64,000 bases of DNA, taken from the NCBI RefSeq assembly GCF_019263805.1, contig NZ_CP079195.1:2145501-2209500 (forward strand), given 5' to 3'. The notes under the pieces were generated by a model. That model saw only the letters and a list, made by a program, of their open reading frames with translations, did no database searches and was not told the DNA's origin. This DNA comes from Polaribacter sp. NJDZ03. Its GTDB lineage: Bacteria > Bacteroidota > Bacteroidia > Flavobacteriales > Flavobacteriaceae. The number at the start of each line of letters is the position of its first letter. Positions within the stretch are counted from its first letter, which is position 1. Positions 54,186-63,800 of the stretch are shown in pieces. The position numbers were made by a program, and so were the translations under genes.

Positions 54186-54941
54186 TTAATTCTTTTTTAA
54201 AACCCAGTATATGCCTCCAAAAATGTGATTTAAGAAATTTTTATCTTTAAACGATTCTGGTCTATGTCCCAAAGCAGTATAAAAAGATTTCCCACCATCA
54301 TACTCTTGACACCATGCAATAGGGTGTTTCTCTCCCATACCTTTTAACGGAATGTCATCATAACCTGCAGTAAAATCATAAGAAGCTTCATCAACAGTTA
54401 ATAGAATATTTAGTTTCTCTAAATTCATGTTTTTAAAGTTATACCATTCATCACTGCGAAGCCATTTATTTGGTAGATGCCATGTTACCGGAGAATCATT
54501 ATTCTCAACTTTTACTATTGCGGCTTGTAATTTTGGGTGATCTATAAATTTTGCTCCAACAAGACCATCAAACCAGGCATTATCCTTTTCACCATCTGAT
54601 GTTGTGTGTATACCTACAAAACCTCCTCCTCGTTTCATAAATACTTTTAAAGCATCCATATGTTTTGGAGTTAAAAAATTTGCATTGGCGTTCATAAATA
54701 TGACTACATCATATTCTGGTAATTTATCAATAAGATCATCTGGTCTTTGTGTCCAATCAAACTTAAACTGATTTTCTGCGGCCATTTCTTCAAAAGCCTC
54801 AACAGCAACTGGTATGCTATTGTAATGCCAAGTATCATGTTGCGTAAACAACAAAACACTAAACTGGTCTTGCCCATTAGTTTTAATCATTGTAAAGAAA
54901 AATATAGTTAATAAAAGGTATTTCATTTTAAAAAATTTCAT
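54186..54941 (-). CDS. ThuA-domain secreted protein
   Basis: 251 residues. A signal peptide lies in the first 24 residues (either ATG, at 54941 or 54926, works). The ThuA domain, a glutamine-amidotransferase-like fold, has FSVLLFTQHDTWHYNSIPVAV, VVIFMNANANFLT, GGGFVGIHTTSD and DEWYNF. The family is often found in saccharide-degrading loci and related to trehalose utilisation, but its reaction is not settled. It lies 10 bp after the epimerase-like gene, in the xylan operon. Confidence 0.85.
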   Translation of the reverse strand: MKFFKMKYLLLTIFFFTMIKTNGQDQFSVLLFTQHDTWHYNSIPVAVEAFEEMAAENQFKFDWTQRPDDLIDKLPEYDVVIFMNANANFLTPKHMDALKVFMKRGGGFVGIHTTSDGEKDNAWFDGLVGAKFIDHPKLQAAIVKVENNDSPVTWHLPNKWLRSDEWYNFKNMNLEKLNILLTVDEASYDFTAGYDDIPLKGMGEKHPIAWCQEYDGGKSFYTALGHRPESFKDKNFLNHIFGGIYWVLKKN

Positions 54942-54951
54942 AATTAAACGT

Positions 54952-56241
54952 TTATTTTAATAATTCATAATACAGATATTCCCATGCTAAACCAACACTT
55001 GTAATGGCTGGATAAGCGTAATCTTCTACTTCTCCAATAACATATTTTAAACCTGCTTTTTCTGCTGATAAAAAAATCTTATTAAAGTCTATTTTACCAC
55101 TTTGCCCTAATTCTTTATAATCTTTTACATGCCAACTTATAAATCGTTTTGGATATTTTTCAAAATAATCTACAGGATTAACACCTGCAACATCCATCCA
55201 ATACAAATCAGATTGAAAACTTACATATTTTGGATTGGTATTCTCTAAAAAGTACTCATAAATTATTTTTCCTTCTACCTCTAAAAACTCGTCTTTATGA
55301 TTGTGAAATAGAAATTTTAAGCCTGCTTTTTCACAAAGCTTCCCTACTAAATTATAATAATCAGTATATACCTTTAACTCTGATAAAGATTTGATGTTTT
55401 TTAGATTGTTATTTGAAGTTGATAAATAAGCGACACCTGCATTTTTATGATCTAAGATTGTTTTATTCCACCACTTCTCTATTTCTTTTTCACTTTTATC
55501 AATTGGATTATAAAAAGTCATAGAACCTAAAAAACGCATGCCATTTTTTTCTACTATATCTCTAAATTCTTTTGGAGAGTAACCATAAAATTTACCTTCT
55601 TTATACACAAAGGTCTCTATATAACTATACCCCATTCTCCCTAATTGTTTCAGCGTATTTTCTGGGTTTTTATCCATTAAATCCTTTACTGAAACCAACT
55701 GAATACCAATATTTTTATCTTTTGGATTTTTCTTGATATATTTTATCTTCCAAAGTTCTTTACCTGCAGAGTCTGTTCCCTTTAAAACTACTTCTGAACT
55801 ACTTAAAAAATTAAATTTTACGGTAGAAATATGTTCTCCATTTAAATTCTCATCTTTCATAATCCAAAGGTTATTTTCATAAAAAGCTCCTTTGCCTATA
55901 AAGCATTCGTTTTTATCATTAATACCTTTTGCTATAATTTTATCAGTTACAACATCATAAGAAATGAGTTCTACCAAAGTAGTTTTCCATTCATTTTTTT
56001 TACTTTCAAAAACTTCTACTTGTAAACCATTTGTAAAACCAATTGTAGGTTTTACAGTCATTTTAACCTTAGGGTTTTCACTTAAATTATCATCATTAAT
56101 ATTTTCTGCACCATACCAAGTACCCATATATTTTGATAATTCTTGTAACTGATTTTCTGATTTATCCTGTGCATTTACAAAGAGGCTTTGAGAAATAAAA
56201 ATGCTTAAAAGAAGAAAATGTACTATTTTAGAATGTAACAT
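54952..56241 (-). CDS. Secreted fusion: lipocalin/DUF1579-like domain plus sugar-phosphate isomerase/epimerase TIM barrel
   Basis: 429 residues. Signal peptide 1-24. Residues about 28-170 form a lipocalin-like/DUF1579-type barrel (LSKYMGTWYGAENIND...TVKFNFLSSSEVVLKG). Residues about 175-429 are an AP-endonuclease-2/xylose-isomerase-like TIM barrel (IGIQLVSVKDLMDKNPENTL, LKFLFHNHKDEF, FQSDLYWMDVAG, WHVKDY, VIGEVEDY) with the His/Asp/Glu metal ligands present. Extracytoplasmic barrels of this type act on sugars or sugar-like substrates, often with ThuA genes nearby, as here. The substrate is unknown. Confidence 0.82.
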   Translation of the reverse strand: MLHSKIVHFLLLSIFISQSLFVNAQDKSENQLQELSKYMGTWYGAENINDDNLSENPKVKMTVKPTIGFTNGLQVEVFESKKNEWKTTLVELISYDVVTDKIIAKGINDKNECFIGKGAFYENNLWIMKDENLNGEHISTVKFNFLSSSEVVLKGTDSAGKELWKIKYIKKNPKDKNIGIQLVSVKDLMDKNPENTLKQLGRMGYSYIETFVYKEGKFYGYSPKEFRDIVEKNGMRFLGSMTFYNPIDKSEKEIEKWWNKTILDHKNAGVAYLSTSNNNLKNIKSLSELKVYTDYYNLVGKLCEKAGLKFLFHNHKDEFLEVEGKIIYEYFLENTNPKYVSFQSDLYWMDVAGVNPVDYFEKYPKRFISWHVKDYKELGQSGKIDFNKIFLSAEKAGLKYVIGEVEDYAYPAITSVGLAWEYLYYELLK

Positions 56242-56302
56242 TATTTTGAGTTTTATAATCTATACTAATTGCTATAGCCTTTAATATTTGAATAAAAAGA
56301 AG

Positions 56303-57433
56303 CTATTTATTCTTCCAATTTGTTAATTCAAATATTTTGTGAAAAATAGCTGTATTTTCATAGATCCCAGTAAATGCTTCAGAACCTGGACCAAAAGCAA
56401 ACACCGGAATTAAAGTAGCAGAATGCCCTTTGGTTGAAAACGTTCCTGTAATTTCCTTATAATCGTCATAAGTGGTACCATCTTCTTTTTTCTTTGGCGT
56501 AGAAGCTAACGTAAACCCTCCGGTTTCATGATCTGCAGTTACAATAACCAAAGTATTACCATCTTTCTCTGCAAAATCTAGCGCTTTACCTACAGCGTCA
56601 TCAAAATCAATCAATTCAGACACCAAATAATCAGCATCATTAGAATGGCCGCCCCAATCTACTTGCGAACCTTCTATCATCATAAAAAAACCAGCTTTAG
56701 CAGCATCTTTATTCAAAAATTCTATTCCTAATTCTGTTGCTTTAGGTAAAAAATCTCCACGTCCTTTTGCTGCTGCACTCATGTGTTCTTTAGCTAATAA
56801 GTAAGCCATTTTAGAATGCTTTTTAATTTCAGAAAAACTACCCAAAGCAGTAGTATCTACTTCAAAACCATTTACTTTTAACTCTGCTAATAAATTTTCT
56901 CCATCTTTTCTTTTATTAAGAAATTTTATACCTCCACCAGCAAAAAAGTCTACATCAGAAGTAACTAAATCTAAAGAAATATCTTCATATTGACTTCTAT
57001 GTAAAACATGCGAATAAAAACTTGCCGGAGTTGCATGTTGTATTGACGAGGTAGAAATTAATCCGGTTTTAACATTTTGTGGTGATAAAATTTCTACCAA
57101 AGTTTTTAGCTTCGTAGAATCTACAGCAACACCAACTGCCCCATTGTAAGTCTTTTCTCCGGTAGAAAAAGCGGTTGCTCCTGCAGCAGAATCTGTAACA
57201 TCTTCTGTTGCAGAAGAGGTTTTAATAAGCCCTATTGACTTAAACCTTGCGTAATTGGGTTTGGTTTTTTTATAATAAAATGCCGATGATACTTGAGACA
57301 AGCCAGTACCGTCTGCAATTAAAAGAATAACATTTTTAGCCTTTGGTGGCTTAACCTCTTCTTTAATAGCTATGGATTTACAGGAAATTAAAGTTACTAA
57401 AAGGGCTATAAAAATACTATATCTATACTTCAT
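56303..57433 (-). CDS. Alkaline phosphatase lipoprotein (PhoA family)
   Basis: 376 residues. The lipobox (LVTLISC, Cys19) is followed by KSIAIKEEV. The alkaline-phosphatase core has LLIADGTGLSQV with a metal aspartate, the nucleophilic serine in TDSAAGATAFSTG, GSQVDWGGHSNDADY, VTADHETGGF and KGHSATLIPVFAFGPG. It releases phosphate from monoesters at the outer membrane. Its presence in a xylan cluster is unusual; it may be co-expressed by chance or may remove phosphate from sugar conjugates. It lies 20 bp after the GH43 lipoprotein gene. Confidence 0.9.
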   Translation of the reverse strand: MKYRYSIFIALLVTLISCKSIAIKEEVKPPKAKNVILLIADGTGLSQVSSAFYYKKTKPNYARFKSIGLIKTSSATEDVTDSAAGATAFSTGEKTYNGAVGVAVDSTKLKTLVEILSPQNVKTGLISTSSIQHATPASFYSHVLHRSQYEDISLDLVTSDVDFFAGGGIKFLNKRKDGENLLAELKVNGFEVDTTALGSFSEIKKHSKMAYLLAKEHMSAAAKGRGDFLPKATELGIEFLNKDAAKAGFFMMIEGSQVDWGGHSNDADYLVSELIDFDDAVGKALDFAEKDGNTLVIVTADHETGGFTLASTPKKKEDGTTYDDYKEITGTFSTKGHSATLIPVFAFGPGSEAFTGIYENTAIFHKIFELTNWKNK

Positions 57434-57453
57434 GAATTCTATTTTTATTGTTA

Positions 57454-59115
57454 TTAATTTATATTCTTATTTTTAAACCAGTGATAAACCGCATTGTTTG
57501 TACTTTTTTTACCTGATGAAGTTGTGTACATTCCGTAAATTGTACCTACAAAACCACCTGCTTTTTTGGTACTTAAAAAAGTAGCATCAACATTTTCATT
57601 TAGAACTTGCCAATCTGTATTGTTTATGGAGTAGTAAAAATTATAATAGATTCCTTTTGCTTCTATCTTAAAAGAAATTTTATCACTCTCTTTTATTGAT
57701 TTAAAAGTAATTTCTTCTGTTCCGTTTTCTGTTGATTTTAATAACTGAACCACTGGTTTATTACCTTTTAAACTCTTACAGACATAGTAATAATGTTTTT
57801 CATTTTGAAAGGCAATTAAACCCGCTTTTTCATTTTCTGCAACTGCTTTAAAAGATAAATTTGTGGTTACCTCACCAAATAAATGTTTTTGTCTATACCC
57901 AATAAAACTTGGGTTTGATGTACCTGAAGTAGTTTCTAAACGTGTATTTATAGTTAATTTTCCGTTTAAAAGTGAATACCATTTTTCTTTTGGTGTTCTT
58001 AAAAAAAGCCAGTCGAAAGCTAAAGTATCTGTCTTAAATTCATCTATAAAATCTGCATTAACAGACGGTACATTTGTAAGAGGTTTCTGTAATGTTATTT
58101 GATAATGATCTTTTACAGCATCTCCTTCTAAATCAAAAACTGGCCAATCATTTTTCCATTTTACAGGTGCCATAAAAGTTTCTCTACCTGTGTTAAAGTG
58201 GTTATCATCATCATAAGGTCTACATCCTAAAAAAACGCCCCACCAATTCCCTAAATTGTCTTCTATAATATCTGCATGCCCTGTTGATGTAATTGGGTTT
58301 TCTCTAGTATCACTTAAATTTCTTTGAGTTAAAATTGGGTTATTTTCATAACTTTTATAAGGACCTAAAACATTTTTACTTCTAAAAACAACTTCAGAAT
58401 GCTCTTCTGCGGTACCACCTTCTGCAGCCATTAAATAGTAAAACCCGTTTCTATTATAAATATGCGGACCTTCTATCCAAATTGGTTTGTCTTCTGGTTT
58501 TGCTCCTTTATTTATAATTATTTTAGCTTCACCAACTGTTTTTAGGTTCTTAACATCTAATTCTATAATTTTAATAGTTCTGTGTCCGTCATATTCTGGT
58601 AAATTATTAGGAGGAGTGCTATTAAAAATAACATACGTTTTATCATCTTTATCAAAAAACAGTGCAGGATCTATACCTTCTACTTCTGGTAACCAAGTTG
58701 CGTTAGACCAAGGTCCTGCAGGGTTAGTAGCAGAAATAATAAAATTATTATTACCACCAACAATTGTGTTAATAATATAAAACACACCATTATGATGAGA
58801 AATTGCAGGTGCAAAAACTCCTTGAGAAACCTCTAAACCTTCTAAATCTAACTGTTCTGGTCTGTCTAAAGCATTTCCTATTTGTTTCCAGTTTACTAAA
58901 TCATCACTTTTAAAAACAGGAATTCCCGGAAAATAAGCAAAAGTTGAATTTATTAGATAATAACTATCCCCTACTTTACAAATACTTGGGTCTGGATAAA
59001 ACCCTTTTAAAACAGGATTTGTAAATGTGGTTGCTATAACTTTACTTATTACTTTTTTATCTGAACAACTTAGAATAAACGTACTGATAAATACTACTAT
59101 AAAAAATTTCTTCAT
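57454..59115 (-). CDS. GH43 beta-xylosidase/arabinofuranosidase lipoprotein
   Basis: 553 residues. The lipobox (FILSC) is followed by SDKK. The GH43 propeller (about 30-340) has the base aspartate in GFYPDPSICKVGDSYYLINS, YFPGIPVFKSDDL, GIDPALFFDKDD, and the acid in WIEGPHIYNRNGFYYLMA. A C-terminal concanavalin-like beta-sandwich (about 350-545) contains the WLFLRTPKEKWYSLLNGKLT stretch, the arrangement of bacterial beta-xylosidases. It acts on xylan side chains or ends at the cell surface. It is downstream of the second GH10 gene (217 bp) in a region containing a terminator. Confidence 0.9.
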   Translation of the reverse strand: MKKFFIVVFISTFILSCSDKKVISKVIATTFTNPVLKGFYPDPSICKVGDSYYLINSTFAYFPGIPVFKSDDLVNWKQIGNALDRPEQLDLEGLEVSQGVFAPAISHHNGVFYIINTIVGGNNNFIISATNPAGPWSNATWLPEVEGIDPALFFDKDDKTYVIFNSTPPNNLPEYDGHRTIKIIELDVKNLKTVGEAKIIINKGAKPEDKPIWIEGPHIYNRNGFYYLMAAEGGTAEEHSEVVFRSKNVLGPYKSYENNPILTQRNLSDTRENPITSTGHADIIEDNLGNWWGVFLGCRPYDDDNHFNTGRETFMAPVKWKNDWPVFDLEGDAVKDHYQITLQKPLTNVPSVNADFIDEFKTDTLAFDWLFLRTPKEKWYSLLNGKLTINTRLETTSGTSNPSFIGYRQKHLFGEVTTNLSFKAVAENEKAGLIAFQNEKHYYYVCKSLKGNKPVVQLLKSTENGTEEITFKSIKESDKISFKIEAKGIYYNFYYSINNTDWQVLNENVDATFLSTKKAGGFVGTIYGMYTTSSGKKSTNNAVYHWFKNKNIN

Positions 59116-59266
59116 AACTTATTTTTTTTTATTTCTTCCTTCTGTACCCCACTATTACAAGAATGTAATAAAGAAACTGTTGTAATTATAAATATTGAAT
59201 TGAAACATATACTGCAATTCATAATAAGTTATTTAAACTATTAACTGATTCTTTATTCTAAAAAAA

Positions 59267-59301
59267 AATCAGTTAAACTTCGTTGAAAAGTTTAACTGAT
59301 T
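59267..59301 (-). terminator. Terminator after the PKD-GH10 gene
   Basis: AATCAGTTAAACTT and AAGTTTAACTGATT form a 14-bp stem with a 7-base loop, followed on the minus strand by TTTTTTT. It is 31 bp past the GH10 stop. Confidence 0.75.
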
Positions 59302-59331
59302 CTGTATTATTACACCTAACAAATAACTTAT

Positions 59332-60690
59332 TTATTTCAACCCTTCTAAAAAACCATCGTAAGCAGGCTTTTTACTGTAATCTTCATTAAACATTAGTGG
59401 CCAGTCTATATGACCCCAAAAATCTGTTAGCCAAGTTTCATTATCTCTTACCCCCCATACTGTTAATGCATATTTATTTGCTAACGGTATTGAATTATAA
59501 ATTTTTACAACTTCTGTAAATTTTGCTTTTTGAAGACCAGCTCTTTCTGATGTTAAAATAGTTTGATCATCATCTGGATTTGCTCTAACATCTAATTCTG
59601 CAAAATGTAGTTTTAATCCTCTAGAAACAGTACCATCTGCAACTGCTTGAATATTTGCCTTTGATGGAAAATTATAATTAATATGCATTTGAGCACCAAC
59701 ACCATCTATTAAATCTCCTAAATCATCAACAATATTAAACATTGCTGCTCTTTTACCAGAACTAGATGCCATGTTATAGTCATTATAAAACAACAAACAA
59801 TCTGGATCTGCATCTCTTGCCCATTGATAACATTTTTTAATATAATCGTCTCCCATTTTTTGTTTAAAAACAGAATTTCTTAAAGGGTTTCCACTACCAT
59901 CCTCAATAGCCTCATTTACAACATCCCAAGAAGCTACTTTACCTTTATATCTTGTTACCGTTGTTGTAATATAATTTTTAACCATTGTCTCAAACTCTGC
60001 ATCTGTTCCAGAAAAGTTTTTAACCCAATCTGGTGTTGCATTGTGCCATATTAAAGCATGGCCATGTACATTAATTCCATTAGCTACTCCAAAATTTACA
60101 ATAGCATCTGCAGCTGCAAAATCGAAAGTACCTTGTGATGGATGCATTCTATCCATTTTCATTTCATACTCTGAAGTAATACTTGAAAAATGTGTTTTTA
60201 AAATTTCGGCATCCATACCACCACTATTTACTTTAGATGCTCTTGTTATATTACCAACTAAAAAGGTGGTTGATACATCTTTTAAAACTCCTGCATTAGA
60301 TGTAACGCAAATTCCATTAGGGCATATTCCCCCTGCACTATTAGCAACAACTACTGTTTGAACATCTTGTGTTACACCGGCTTCATTAGTCACTTTTAAT
60401 GTAACACTAAAAGTTCCATCATTATCAAACCTAACTTCTTCAATTCCTGGTTGATCTAATACAAAACCATTTCCTTGACCATAATCCCATTCGCTTGTAA
60501 ACTCTCCAGTTCCAACGGTTTTATTGTCTAACAAAAGCACGTTTTGGTCTGTTGGAGATATTGACATCTCAAAAGCAGCCCTAACTCTTTCTACGGGTGT
60601 TGTTATTGGCTCATCACTTTCTTCTGACCCTCCACAAGAAATAAGTACTGTTACAAAAAATAAAAGGCTTAAAATTTTAGTGATTTTCAT
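59332..60690 (-). CDS. GH10 endo-xylanase lipoprotein with N-terminal PKD-like domain
   Basis: 452 residues. The lipobox (LISC) is followed by GGSEESDEP, acidic residues resembling the lipoprotein export signal that sends proteins to the cell surface. Residues about 35-118 form a PKD-like beta-sandwich (SEWDYGQG and NDGTFSVTLKVTNEAG). The GH10 barrel covers about 140-452 with HALIWHNATPDWV, acid/base SWDVVNEAIEDG, nucleophile HFAELDVRAN, and LTVWGVRDNETWLTDF. It cleaves xylan outside the cell. It differs from the 382-residue GH10 in having the extra domain, so the two are not a recent duplication. Confidence 0.92.
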   Translation of the reverse strand: MKITKILSLLFFVTVLISCGGSEESDEPITTPVERVRAAFEMSISPTDQNVLLLDNKTVGTGEFTSEWDYGQGNGFVLDQPGIEEVRFDNDGTFSVTLKVTNEAGVTQDVQTVVVANSAGGICPNGICVTSNAGVLKDVSTTFLVGNITRASKVNSGGMDAEILKTHFSSITSEYEMKMDRMHPSQGTFDFAAADAIVNFGVANGINVHGHALIWHNATPDWVKNFSGTDAEFETMVKNYITTTVTRYKGKVASWDVVNEAIEDGSGNPLRNSVFKQKMGDDYIKKCYQWARDADPDCLLFYNDYNMASSSGKRAAMFNIVDDLGDLIDGVGAQMHINYNFPSKANIQAVADGTVSRGLKLHFAELDVRANPDDDQTILTSERAGLQKAKFTEVVKIYNSIPLANKYALTVWGVRDNETWLTDFWGHIDWPLMFNEDYSKKPAYDGFLEGLK

Positions 60691-60765
60691 ATTTAAATAT
60701 AATTTATAATACTGTTTTTTTTATCGAACATATAAAAATACTAATAACATCTTGTTTTAAACATA

Positions 60766-60803
60766 AAAAATGATGCATTTTCTAAAAAAAACACATCATT
60801 TTT
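60766..60803 (-). terminator. Terminator after the FG-GAP/UnbV gene
   Basis: AAAAATGATG and CATCATTTTT form a 10-bp stem with an 18-base loop, followed on the minus strand by TTATGTTTAAAAC. It lies between the FG-GAP gene stop and the GH10 start. Confidence 0.55.
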
Positions 60804-60856
60804 GATATTTAATGGGATTCATTCCCTTTAACGGTAACGTTTCCTTAAAACTGAAA

Positions 60857-63800
60857 CTATTTATTGATTTTTACATAATTGGACGCATCGTTGTTTCTAA
60901 CAACAATTATATACTTCTTTTCATCTTTATTAATTAGTCCCATTCCTTTTACATCACCCGAGGCAAAAAAACCAGATTCCTTTCTTGAAGTTGCCTTAAA
61001 GGTTCCATCACCATTTCCTTGTAAAAAAACGCCATAACTTGCATCATTTCTTGGTGTTTCTACTTCAGACATATGCAAATTACCTGCAACCAAAGCATCT
61101 AAATTGCCATCATCATTAAAATCTTTAACAATAATTTCATTTATACTTGAAATTTGAACTTCTTGAGGAAGTTTGTGTACAATAAATTTTCCGTTTTTAT
61201 TTTCTAAATAAATACTCGCAAACGATTTTACTTGATAGTGTAAAGCAGATTCTAATGCTTTATCAGAATAAACATCGATTAAAGTCGCTTCAGAAAAACT
61301 TTCGTAATTTTTAAATTTCTTTTTAATTCCAGGTATTTGTTGAGATGAACATGATCTACCTCTTACAGGATACTGTTTCCCTTCATTATAATAACTTAAT
61401 ACAATATCTTGTTTGTTATTTTTATCAAAATCATTCACATAAATATCAAAGGTTTCGTCTTGGTTTGCTTGATACTTATAATTAAGGCCATTATTACCTA
61501 AAATATAATCTGTGTCTCCATCATTATCAAAATCTCCTTGATTAATGCTCCACCACCAACCGGTAGTATTTTTATCTAAACCTAACTCTTCAGAAACATC
61601 TACAAAACCATTTTTATTATTTTTAAAAACTTTAATAGGCATCCATTCTCCAACAATTATAATGTCTTTTAAATTGTCGTCATTAATATCTGTAATTGTT
61701 GCCGATGTTGCCATTCCTAAATCTTTAAAAGGTTTTGTAAAATCATCAGAAAAGAATTCGAATTTTGGATTTCCTTTTGAACCAACATTTTTTAACATAT
61801 ACGTTGTGGCTGGTAATGGATATTGACCAGGTATTTGTCTACCTAAAACTAACAAATCTTCTTTACCATCATTATCAAAATCTGCATTATATACCTTTGA
61901 ACCACTTGAAATAAATTTAGGTAAAGTTCCTTTTTTTGCTTTAGAAAAATTTCCCTTTCCATCATTTACATACAATCTGTCTTGTAATAATTCTGATGTT
62001 GCATCATATTCATAACCTCCACTTACAACATACAAATCATTATCTCCATCTGCATCTGCATCAAAAACGAGAGCCCCTAAGTCTTCGCTTAAAAGATCTT
62101 CTTGTAAGAAACTTGTGTTCTGTGCTTCAAACCCTGTTTTAGTTTGATAAAACATTGCTCCTAATTTTCCTTTTGCTCCTCCAATAAAATAGTCTTCTAA
62201 ACCATCATTATTTAAATCTCCTATTGCTAAAGCGGGTCCTAAAGAAGATAATTTATGAGGCAATAATACCTGAGTTTCAAAATCGTCATGTACGTTTTCT
62301 TCATGTTTGTACTTTGGAAACAGGTTCTTTTCTGCTACAAATAAATTCTCTTTTTCTTCTTTATTATTGATAACAGCCGTTGTAGCATCATCATAATTAA
62401 AAACTAGATTTTTATTTACAGAAACATTATTTAAAATTTGAGTTTTACCATTTTGCCAGACAACCTTTACTTCTTCAACTTTAGAAGTTGTACCCAAACC
62501 AAAATGCAATTCTGGCGCTACGGAAGACTGAAAACCTCTGGTTAGTGTTAACTCTTGCATTTGAGTTTTATCGGCAGTTTTTACATAAACTCTATTTCCT
62601 AATCCGAATTTATTATTTAAACCTCCTTTAAATCGAACCTTTAAGAAATTGCTATTGTCGGCACTTTTGTTCTCAAAAACAGCAGCATAATCATCTATAT
62701 TATTGGTAATAATTTCTAAATCTCCATCATTATCTAAATCAGCATAAACAGCACCATTAGAAAACCCTTTGTATTCAATGCCCCACTTTTTATTTGCTTT
62801 TTCAAAATTTAGATTTCCATTATTTTTAAAAATAAAATTATCTATTTTTTCTGATGGAATTTGTAAACTCATTTCTAAAGACTTGCTCACACCTACATTC
62901 GCCTCTTCTAATTTTTTAAAATAATCTCTATTATTTACTTCTCTTCGAGTACCATTTGTAATAAAAACATCTTTAAACCCATCATTATCAAAATCTGCCA
63001 TTAAAGGTCCCCAGCTCCAATCTGTAGAAGAAGTACCTGTAATTCTAGAAATATTTGAAAAATATGGAATTCCATCATCAAAAACGCCAGAATTTACTTG
63101 AAAACAGTTTTGCATGTATTGATAATGAAAGCCAGCATCTACAACACTCCAAAACAAATCTGGATTCATACTTGCCATATTTGCCTTCTGTCTACGGTTA
63201 CTTTTAGCATCCATATCTACCTGAAAAATATCTAAATTTCCATCATTATTAAAATCGGCAATATCAACGCCCATTCCATAAAATGCCGTATGTGCAGTTG
63301 CTTTTTTTACAACTTCTTTAAAAGTTCCATCTTTTTGATTGATGTACATTAAATCTGGCGAACTAAAATCACTAGAAACATACAAATCTTGCCAACCATC
63401 ATTATTTAAATCTCCTACGGTAGCACTTAAAGATAAACCAAATGCTTTTAAACCAGCTTCATCGGTAACGTTTGTAAAAGTTCCTCCATCATTTCTATAT
63501 AAATGATCCGACTCGTTTTCTTTTACGTTTTTCATTTCCATTTGATAAACAAATGCTGGGGAACTAAATTTTAAAGGAGGATAATTTGCTACATACACAT
63601 CTAAGTCTCCATCATTATCATAATCAAAAAAAGTAGCATTTACACTATTTCCTTCATCTGCTAAACCATATTTTTCTGCTTGTTCTGTAAAAGTATTGTC
63701 TTTATTGTTGATGAATAACTGATTTTTTAATGTTCCAAATTTCCCTGAAACGGAACAATAGATATCTAAAAAACCATCATTATTTACATCTGCCATTGTA

